64,000 bases of DNA from Manduca sexta. Taxonomy: Eukaryota; Arthropoda; Insecta; Lepidoptera; Sphingidae. Numbering within the stretch: the stretch's first letter is position 1; each line of letters begins with the position of its first letter. The stretch is taken from NCBI RefSeq assembly GCF_014839805.1, contig NC_051138.1:4090983-4154982 (forward strand). Direction: 5' to 3'. The notes below the pieces were generated by a model. The model was not told where the DNA came from. It saw only the letters and a list, made by a program, of their open reading frames with translations, and made no database searches. This document shows, piece after piece, positions 55,844-64,000 of the stretch. The translations under genes and the position numbers were made by a program.

Positions 55844-57185
55844 TGGTGCGAAGTAATATAAACCATACTGTCATTTTTAAAAGTGATATTTTTAGTTAAC
55901 ACTAATAAGTAGGTTAAAGATAATATTCAATGCACTATGAACGTATTTACATTGTATGGGTTCATCGTACTATTATTGTTATCACACAATTCAAAGACAC
56001 CGAACACGATATGAGCAGATAATATATTATGATTTCCATACAATACAATCAATAAACACATATCAACATGGCTTTCAGACCATAAAAATCAAAACAATGA
56101 TAATATTACAAACAATGAGGATTTTTTTACTTGGAATATACAGACGGATTTCCCTGACCAATGGGGTTGGCAAACGCGACAACGGTCCAGTGCCTCGGGC
56201 TTCCAATGGGGATAAAGAAAACACTTCTTTCGGTAATGGGTAATAGGACCTCCTAAAGAGGTCTTAGAGCTTAGCATTAATTGAAGCGGTGCCTCCAGGA
56301 AAAAGGTGCGCTAACACAATTTTTAGAAGCTATCTATTCCTAATTTGTTATACGCATAGAGAAAAAATTAAACGTCATATTACTACAATATGTGATCTTT
56401 ACTTTGATTGTTTAATTTATTTTTTTAGTAATGTCGATATTTTTTCATTAATTTCATGCCACTAAAATAAATAGACAATTTATTTAATAAGGAATATTTT
56501 AGTAGTTCAAAAAGATCATTTGTTTTTATTTTTCATAATTGTTTTCATATTGCCGTCCGAACTCGTGCACTTGAAATATTTGGAAAGAAACCTCAAGGCC
56601 GTTTGTCTTGGGGACCGCCTTAAGGTCGCTACTATTCTGGATCTGCAATAATACTTTAGGTAATAATGCGATAAGTATGTACTTTGGTGTACGAAGTCTT
56701 ACGGTATAGCTACCAGTAAGGTCGCCTGTATTGGAGGGTTCTTTTGAGTAGGTACCACATTTGTCTTTTTTTGCCAATAACTAGCAGAGGCAAGTAGCTG
56801 GGCCGTGTTAGCTGGTCATTAAGGTTCACACCATCCAAAGAGCGGCATTTGTACTGATTTTGTTATTTTTGTGAACTTAAAAACAAACTGGCTTTTGCCT
56901 GATGCTATGGCTTATAAAGGTATTATTCTAAGGTCATGTAGCTTCGTTAAGTATTACTGTGTAAGTGTACTAGTTGCGTCCCTGTCTATCTCTTCGAAGA
57001 TAAAAGCCTTGAGCGTGTATGCGTGCGAAAATACATAATTATAACTCGCAGATTATATAATTGGCAAATAAAACAGTATTTCAAAATAAACCAGTTTATT
57101 GAACACAATCTCTTAACGTTTACAATATGTTACTCACAATCTTTTTATATTTTTTTATTAAGTGAAGTCAAGGCTAGGTAATGAC
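55844..57185. other. non-coding stretch
   Basis: No gene is supported. The 95-codon frame at 55956-56243 and the 83-codon minus frame at 56777-56526 have no recognisable domain. Confidence 0.5.
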
Positions 57186-57371
57186 GGCCTGTTTCACAAT
57201 TTCTGAATAATCGCTACTGTTAATTGCGACTTATTCACATAAATGTATAAGCCGATTAAATATAAACTTCACTCTAATCTATGCTTCCAAATAAATGGTA
57301 ATAAAATTAGTATTATCTACATTGTTTAACAACTGTCAAATAAAATTTACTAACTTGTAAAACAATACCTT
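57186..57371. mobile_element. MITE family C, copy 3
   Basis: The left end GGCCTGTTTCACAATTTCTG is the clearest of the family. The interior AATAAATGGTAATAAAATTA, ATTATCTACAT and AACTGTCAAATAAAATTTAC is shared with copies at 40547 and 47075. The right end TTGTAAAACAATACC is diverged. Confidence 0.55.
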
Positions 57372-57461
57372 AATCGCGGAGTAAATACGTACAAAAAGCT
57401 TGATGGGATTCTAGATACATGATTGTTTAAAATAGGTATAGAAGTAATTTAACTGTCACAG

Positions 57462-57690
57462 TGGCGTAGATGTAGGTATTGCGTGCTCGGTACGACACAG
57501 CTTTAAGGTCCTTGGTTCAAATCCCGAGGCGGGCGAAATTATGTTAAATTTTTCTGCCTAGTATGAGTCTGGAATTCGTAATTATTATGGCGATAGGCCC
57601 ATCATAGGGAATGGCACACGCTTGACAAAAAGTGGGTGCGATGGTTGCACCTCTGCCTACCTTTTCGGTGATAAAGGCGTGTTTCATGTA
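57462..57690 (+). mobile_element. SINE family A, near full length
   Basis: A-box region AGTGGCGTAGATG, B box GGTTCAAATCC, GGCGATAGGCCCATC, AAAAAGTGGGTGCGATGG and CACCTCTGCCTACC are all present. It has lost the GT-rich tail. Confidence 0.85.
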
Positions 57691-58149
57691 TGAAATAACA
57701 TTTTAAATACAAAAAGTTATCGCATCACAATCAAATGACGTTAAAAATTATAACATCACAATCTTCGTAACATTGCATTGACCTTCACCCATTGTTATCG
57801 CTTCTGACATTAAACGATAATTACAGCTAAATAGTTATTATAAACAGTCTTGTAAACATAACACAAAGATATAATATTGCGTGGCAGAAAATATAATAAA
57901 CAACGGGAGCTAATAGCTGTCTTATAATATTAGAGTTGGTAAGTACAAAGTAACTACAATATTCATCAATCAGAGATATTATATTAGTAAATTATCGCCA
58001 ATTTGACAGCTATAATGACCATAATATGTTGATAATGTATCACAAATTACAATGAATAGTCTATTTAAATGAAATTAAACAAATATTTACATTTTTTCTA
58101 AAAATAATCGCGATTTTTTATTACTACGGACTGTTAGAAGCAAAACTAA
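57691..58149. other. AT-rich non-coding stretch
   Basis: Nothing recognised. Confidence 0.5.
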
Positions 58150-58240
58150 TATCATACTTTCCGACCCGGGATTCGAACCCAAGACTTCAGAGCGGTAGTT
58201 GTACCGTACTCGCAGCACAACTACGCCACCGCGGCAATCC
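58150..58240 (-). mobile_element. SINE family A head fragment
   Basis: On the minus strand it reads GGTGGCGTAGTTGTGC (A box) and later GGGTTCGAATCCCGGG (B box), followed by GTATGATATT and then unrelated AT-rich sequence. Only the tRNA-like head is kept. The boxes look good, but the downstream stem sequence is not that of a functional tRNA. Confidence 0.75.
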
Positions 58241-58366
58241 AATCACACAATGAGTCATAAAATATAAATAATATTTGCTTACATATTTCAAAAAATAGGC
58301 GTGTGGGAAGTATGGCACTCAGGGACATAAGTTAAATTCAATGTAATTTGACAGACACACCTATGC

Positions 58367-58835
58367 ACCTTTTATCTTATAGGGGTAGGCAGACACACAA
58401 CTCGTGCACCCACTTTCCGCTGTGTGAATGGATGTTTCCAACGGATAGGGGCAAGCCTATCGCCATATTAGGCACCAATTGCAGACTCCGGGCATAAAAA
58501 CTAACCCCCTTATTCATAAACGTTTTTTATCTAACGACCAAGTAAGGCTGTGATAACAAGTCTGTTTCTCAGTGCTGACGGCATGGCAGTCTTTACAGTG
58601 CGTAGACGTAGGGCCGTTGATTGGCTGAAATACAACAATAATAACCAATCACCTATCATCACTCGTTGGGCACTGAGAAACAGGCTTGTTATCACAGCTT
58701 TACTCCGTCCTTAGATAAAAAACGTTTATGAATAAGAGGGTAAGTAGACAAAATAATATCACTGCCCGATCCGGGAACCGCACCTCAGATCTCACTAGTC
58801 TTACCGTAATACAACTACGCCACCGATGCAATCAT
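58367..58835 (-). mobile_element. SINE family A interrupted by a Harbinger-like MITE
   Basis: The minus-strand head (CGGTGGCGTAGTTGTATTAC) lies at about 58795-58835 and the body (GCCCGGAGTCTGCAATTGG, GGCGATAGGCTTGCC, CACCTCTGCC-related block) at 58367-58500. The two parts are separated by the MITE at 58505-58740. Confidence 0.8.
58505..58740. mobile_element. Harbinger-like MITE with long inverted repeats, TAA duplication
   Basis: The termini CCCCCTTATTCATAAACG and CGTTTATGAATAAGAGGG are inverted repeats. They continue inward (GTTTTTTATCTAA, then GCTGTGATAACAAG, CTGTTTCTCAGTGC) for about 75 bases per arm. TAA flanks it at 58502-58504 and 58741-58743. The 3-bp TAA duplication fits PIF/Harbinger. 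A degraded relative is at 45373-45460. Confidence 0.85.
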
Positions 58836-60392
58836 GAGCCATTTTTTTATCAAACAAATAAGTTTTTTTTTAGTACCCTTTGTCTGGATACGTAAATAAC
58901 TAAATAACAATAACCGTATAAAGTTAATTGAAGTCTCAGCGCCGCAATTAATTATCTAGCAATTAAATATTATAATAAAAAGGTAAATTACTAAGTAATT
59001 AGGTACTAGTCGTTACAACAATAGCTTTAAATAAAATATATCTGATAAACCAAATATGTATATTATGCAATATAAACGTCATCTCGGATTTAAATAAATA
59101 TCATAAAAAATACTGGTTACAAAATCAAGTGATCATATAATTTATAAAAAAAATAAAAAAAATATTGTTTACATACACGGCGTTCGTCGTAGAAGGTTCC
59201 TGCAAGTTATACGTCACATAGTCGATTTCCTTATTATTCCGAATATACGTAGATTAATATCTACATTCACTAAAACTCCGTCTTTTTATCACTCTTTAGC
59301 ATGGTCTTCGAGATATTTCTTCTTTTCAAAGTATTTTTTTATTTAATCACTGTTGATTATAGAAATCACTTTTGCTTGTATAAATCTTGTATGTATCTTC
59401 TATTAGTGGTTCTTGAAAAATTCATAATGCAAACTTCTGAGCATAAAAATCCAAATCATTTTCACCGTAGACATTTTAGAAATCCATCTTTCGTATATTT
59501 CTTAGACATCATAATTTTATGTTTGGCACATTTTAATCACATTTTACTCCAACCGTAAACCGTCTATAGAATCAAAGATAATTGTTTCGGTATGTAGAAA
59601 AATAAAAAGAGCATTATAAATGGATGGGTTTTAACCATCGAGAACAAAACCACTGATATAAGTAACAAGGCAATCATTTTGACACACAACTTATAATGTG
59701 AACAATGCACTGGCTCGTACTCGGACAAATTAACTGTATTTATACAGCCAGTGGTAATATATATAGCGAATGCATTAAAATGTAATGTGCATGCCTTTTT
59801 CGACGTGCTAATCAATTTTACTTGTTAATCTGTGTAATCCTAGATAATTATACTCAGATTAAACTACAGTAGTAATTACAATTGTTTAGTTTTATACATG
59901 AACTTGAATGATGTCGAATGTTGCTAGGGGAAGATAACTTCTATGGCTAAAGGGATTTAGGTATGTACGATTCTTATTCCACTACTAATTCATAATAACA
60001 GTATATTTGTAGAATGTTTCATATTTATGGTTCTAGTTATCATTTAGTAATTATTATACTCGATTAATTTAGGTAATCGACTAAATATAAAGAACCATGA
60101 CCTCTCCAATGAGTATAATATGTACTTACCTACAACTTGTTCTTACAAAACTTATTTTAAGCACGACTACATTGGGATTAAAAATAATGGCAACAAATAC
60201 TGTTTAAAATAACGATGTTATTCAAGTTAAGAACAAAAATAACAAACAATAACAAGTTTGTAATCAAGCAAACAATGATGTTTAAAGAACATTAGGTACA
60301 TTTAATTTCAATTATTTCGGTCGAAACGTGGGCATTTCAAGAAAAGAAATTTCCATATAAAGAATCTTTTTTACGTTTGTTTACCTTCAGCT
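58836..60392. other. AT-rich non-coding stretch
   Basis: No gene or clear element. The open frames at 59301-59558 and 59815-59564 contain hydrophobic runs but no signal of a real gene. Confidence 0.5.
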
Positions 60393-60402
60393 TATCAGGA
60401 AA

Positions 60403-60738
60403 CGCGGCGATAGCCTAGTTGGGTGTGGAACGGACTGCAAAGACGAATGTCCGCAGGTTCAAATCCCAAGGGCACACACCTCTGACTTTTCTAAAATCAT
60501 GTGTGTATTCTTTGTGAATTTATCGTTCGCTTTAACGGTGAAGAAAAACATCGTAAGGAAACCTACACATCTGAGAAGTTCTCTATAGGAATTTCGTAGG
60601 CGTGCGAAGTCTACTAATCCGCACTCGGCCAGCGTGGTGGACTAAGCTTAACCTAATCCCTCTCAGTAGTAGAGGAGGCCCGTGCTCAGCAGTGGGCAAG
60701 TATATAATACAGGGCTGATATTATTATTATTATATTAC
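60403..60738 (+). mobile_element. SINE family B, full length with perfect target duplication
   Basis: It runs from GCGGCGATAGCCTAGTTGGG at 60404 to CAGGGCTGATATTATTATT. The 10-bp duplication TATCAGGAAA lies at 60393-60402 and 60739-60748. B-box-like GGTTCAAATCCC is intact. With the copy at 27127 it is the best family reference in the window. Confidence 0.92.
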
Positions 60739-60748
60739 TATCAGGAAA

Positions 60749-62077
60749 ACTGATACACTTAATATAAGAAATCCATAGTCGAGTCTCGTTTTGATAATAT
60801 ATTATCGACTTGTCCGTTGAGGACACGATATCTAACCTTGCCCTACAATAATGATTTCAACTTTCCACCTGTTTTCGGTGCCTCGGGTTTTTAATACTTT
60901 TCCTGCATAAACATTAAGGGCGAAATAAACGTCTTTAATATTAAAATTAATCTACTTTCGGATTTTATCGCGGTTTTTTATATTTTAGTTTTCTCCGACG
61001 TTTCGAAAACTTCGAAGACGTTTCAAAGACATTCGCATAAACATAAGAAATCATTATGTAAACGTCTTTAATTTTGAAATCATGTAATATGAGATAAAGA
61101 TCAACATGAAACTTGCACTCGGGAATCAATACTATTATTACAACTGCAACAACTTATTGATGTGACAACAATTATTTATACCTACTCTATACCCATTATC
61201 AGAGGGTGGTAAGCTATGTATAAAACTGAACCTTATCCCCCTCCGACAGTCTATGTGTTAAACACAGATGACTTTACAAATGTATCAACAATAATCGATA
61301 TTACAGGCCTTTGAAGTCCACTGCTGGCCATAGGCCTCTAAATGGCTAAAAAATTTAATAATTATGCGAAATTACGTGACGTATGCAGGAGGCCTGTTTT
61401 TGGTGTTACCGTGTGTCACACAAATGCAGGGGTTCGTGCACCTCCTCGTCGCCTTGTCAAAACATATAACAAATTCTTTTTGGAATTAGATTTGTTTGCC
61501 TCATCTCAAGATGCTACATTTTGATCCGTAGGTATTATTTATAATTTAATTTGTCACCTGTCCCTTTATTATTATTTTTTTTTGCTTTTCATTTATAAAT
61601 TTTATTTCTTTATTGTAAATTAATCGCTCGTACCTGAAAATTATACTCAGTTCATATTCTGTGAAGAACGTGTTGGTTGTATGTTTATAAAAAAAATATG
61701 TATGTTGATATGATGATTTAATCATATTGAATGTACAACTGATTGTTTTTCCTCAATATTTGATTGTTTATGTATACTTGCTAATCACATTCTTCAATAG
61801 TTCTGATAGCCCTCTGGCTTACTCTTTGCGGATAAATGCGTAAGCATAATTTTTAATATTAAATCACGAAATGATGTTGATTTTTATAAATTTTTCAACA
61901 ATACTTTTCACTTAAAAACTCGTATAGCAATCTTACTTGCCGAAACCGATAAGATCAAATTTATTTATATGGTAAATCGTTAGCTTATAATAATAATACT
62001 CATGGAAGTTACCTCTCATTGTTATAAGACAATATGAAGTATTATACCTTTTTTGACAATATTCTCGTAATTTCCAG
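60749..62077. other. non-coding stretch before the Mp20-like coding exons
   Basis: It contains a partial TTTTATCGCGG element at 60945-61055 and, at 61305-61525, AGGCCTTTGAAGTCCACTGC...ATAGGCCTCTAAATGG, a lepidopteran LINE-like motif. That motif is followed by a 60-codon frame (…RAPPRRLVKTYNKFFLELDL…) that may be the end of a retroelement reading frame. No upstream exon of the Mp20-like gene was found here. Confidence 0.45.
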
Positions 62078-63114
62078 TGCGCTGGCAAACGCGAACCGGA
62101 AAAGGAAGCCGAAGCCCAGAAATGGATCGAGGCTGTGATCGGGGAGCGATTCCCCCCCGACCTTAGGTACGAGCATGCTCTACGTGATGGCATCATCCTG
62201 TGCAAACTGATGAACAAACTGCAGCCCGGCATCATCTCTAAAGTCAACATCACCGGTGGAGATTACAAATTCATGGATAATATTAACCAGTACGTATAAT
62301 TTTATATTGTTTTGAAGTGACTAAAATTTCCAAAAGTAATGTTCGAATTAAAAACTGGAAAGTATTTTTGGCCTGTTGTGTTAGACTTCTAGGCAACTCT
62401 ATCAATTATTGCCCGAATAAATTTAATTATAAATATCTGATTACTGTAAATTAATTTTTATATTCTTATAAACTTTTTTTTCTCTTCCATAGGTTCCAAA
62501 AGGCTTGCGTTAAGTACGGAGTGCCTGATGTGGACCTCTTTCAATCGACAGACCTCTGGGACCAGAAGAACATTGCCTTGGTGACGCAGACTATCTTTGC
62601 TCTAGGCAGAACGGTAAATAAATATTAGATAATGTTGACTGCTGTCAAAATCTTTTGAGCTATATTATGTAGGTAATTACTGTAATTGTAATTAATATGC
62701 AGCCGTGGTATATTGTTTGTGGCGTTGATTTACACCGCAGAGCTCTAATTATATTATTTTTATTGAGAACTAATCGAATTCTGTGATAAAATCACAAACC
62801 TTATTTACACGGGCAATCATTTGGCAACAACAATAACTAAGTCTGAAGTATTTTCAAAATTACAACGAGGTCTTTAAAATAAATAAAACATACTTATCGT
62901 TTGCAAAAAAATATCTTTCTAGGCTTACAAACACCCCGAATGGCGTGGTCCCTTCCTCGGTCCCAGGCCAGCTGAAGAAAACCGTCGTGAATTCAGCGAA
63001 GATGTACTCCGAGCTGGTAACGCAGTCATAGGCCTCCAGGCTGGCACCAACAAGCTGGCATCTCAGTCCGGCCAGAACTTCGGCGCTTCCCGTAAGATCA
63101 TCCTCGGCAAGTGA
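62078..63114 (+). CDS. Mp20-like calponin-family muscle protein, last three exons
   Basis: Exons 62078-62289, 62493-62613 and 62923-63114 have GT-AG junctions in phase 2 and 0 and encode 174 residues plus TGA. The exon set opens at a phase-0 acceptor (ATTTCCAG) with CAGKREPEKEAEAQKWIEAV. A calponin-homology domain follows (landmarks GERFPPDLRYEHALRDGIIL, KLQPGIISKVN, FQKACVKYGVPDVDLFQSTD), then one C-terminal calponin-type repeat (VIGLQAGTNKLASQSGQNFG, ending SRKIILGK). This matches insect Mp20, an actin-associated protein of synchronous muscle. With the 8-residue exon at 30317 the product is 182 residues, the expected length. No disruption is seen. The paralogue at 49-51 kb lies on the opposite strand with the same exon phases. 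Identity as Mp20 rather than another transgelin-like paralogue is likely but not proven. Confidence 0.92.
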
Positions 63115-63212
63115 GGTACCAGGATGGCATATCTCGAAAGAGCTTATAAGTATTATGTAGGACGTAAATTGTAGGTACCGATTTTTCTTCACACTTATCA
63201 AGTAATCAGTAA

Positions 63213-63218
63213 AATAAA
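63213..63218 (+). terminator. poly(A) signal of the Mp20-like gene
   Basis: AATAAA about 100 bases after the stop codon. A second AATAAA at 63682-63687 would give a longer 3' end. Confidence 0.5.
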
Positions 63219-63756
63219 ATCTTATCTTTGATTACCTATATATATGTAAAATGTCTATTGTAAATTACATGAAATCAATAACTCAAATTATATTTGTATA
63301 TTATTACATCTATTAACCATACTTTACACTTGTATCATTAATAATATCAACCAAAGATATAAATGTTGGAATATTTTTACTAGAATAGATAAGTACCTAC
63401 GTATATTGCTTTTGTTTTTCTTTTTTCCTTTTTATTGAACTGTGATCTTCAATCGTACTGTCAAGAACTGAACTTTAATATTATATGAAACTCAAAGGTA
63501 CAAAATATTCACTTTTTACTTTTAAATGTACACCGAAAATGTACAACGAATAATGTAAAATTAAATATGAAGTGCCTAAACAGTACAAAAAAGAAATTTA
63601 CTTAGTTGTGTAACTTTTTAAAGTTTACACCTGGAATATTTGAAATTGTTGTGTTTAACAAACGTCAGAGTAATATTATCTAATAAACTTTGATAATATA
63701 GGTAATAGTATTTTATTTCAACCCTTATTTATCATTTACTTATCGATTAGACGTAG
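63219..63756. other. AT-rich sequence after the Mp20-like gene
   Basis: Probably 3' untranslated or intergenic sequence. No gene seen. Confidence 0.5.
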
Positions 63757-63920
63757 TATGGGACGCCCCATTGCTCGATAGACCAAGCGACGACTTAAAA
63801 AAAACGGCGGGTAGCGGATGGATGCGGGCTGCTCAAAACTGGGATGGTTGGCACTCACTTGGGGAGGCCTACGTTCAGTAGTAGATGGAGACAGGCTGAT
63901 TGATGGATTGATAACGACTG
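63757..63920 (+). mobile_element. RTE-like LINE 3' fragment, diverged
   Basis: GTAGCGGATGGATGCGGGCT, ACTGGGATGGTTGGCACTC and TTGGGGAGGCCTACGTTCAG parallel the RTE-type 3' end, followed by a GATTGATGGATTGAT tail. It belongs to a different subfamily from the copy at 54940. Confidence 0.6.
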
Positions 63921-64000
63921 CCCTCCGTGGATGGACGTCCATATGGTGTAAAGACCAAGCGCACAAGGATTGCCTCGTACTCGGGGTGGAGTTTTCAGGT

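Noticed and set aside
61933..62253. 106-codon minus-strand frame and the 113-codon frame at 63201-62860
   Set aside because: Antisense shadows of the Mp20-like exons.
1..64000. CRISPR arrays, bacterial operons, ribosomal RNA and endogenous viral genes
   Set aside because: No regularly spaced repeats, prokaryotic signals, rRNA motifs or viral-type polymerase or capsid frames were seen; all genes are spliced insect genes.

Overview
This window is nuclear DNA from an insect, almost certainly a moth or butterfly. The evidence is the AT-rich, intron-rich layout, exons that match insect muscle and takeout-family proteins, and a dense load of repeat types familiar from Lepidoptera: tRNA-derived SINEs, TC...CTAG Helitrons, hAT and Harbinger-like MITEs, and RTE-like 3' ends. 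Most of the 64 kb is non-coding and repeat-derived. I cannot name the species.

Layout. From 1 to 20.9 kb there is no gene I can support, only mobile-element copies, many nested in one another, plus one possible untranslated first exon near 13.4 kb. At 20,977-22,086 one GC-richer exon encodes a 366-residue protein with a C2H2-like finger, a proline/serine linker and a basic region; I do not recognise its family. From 30.2 kb a TATA promoter drives a tiny coding exon (MPGRPIWQ) whose splice phase, strand and encoded length fit the calponin-family gene whose last three exons lie at 62,078-63,114 (Mp20-like). Inside that roughly 31.7 kb inferred intron, on the opposite strand, lie two complete genes: a six-exon secreted takeout/JHBP-family gene (37,303 down to 31,144; 254 residues) and a four-exon myophilin-like calponin-family gene (50,899 down to 49,064; 169 residues) whose first coding exon specifies only Met-Pro.

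The two calponin-family genes share intron positions and phases (phase 0, phase 2, phase 0, with an identical 121-nt third exon). They look like an old inverted duplication. Both products are expected to be actin-binding muscle proteins, while the takeout-like product should be an extracellular carrier of a hydrophobic ligand. I see no functional link between it and the muscle genes beyond position.

The mobile-element record is unusually readable. Eight copies of one hAT-type MITE are present, most with recognisable 8-bp target duplications. One was invaded by a tRNA-derived SINE, another by a second SINE family, and a third copy itself jumped into a SINE of the first family, so the families were active over overlapping times. 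A 367-bp near-perfect palindrome flanked by TTAA, a 656-bp hAT derivative that keeps a degraded BED finger, and several Helitrons complete the picture. I found no CRISPR array, rRNA, true tRNA gene or viral gene.
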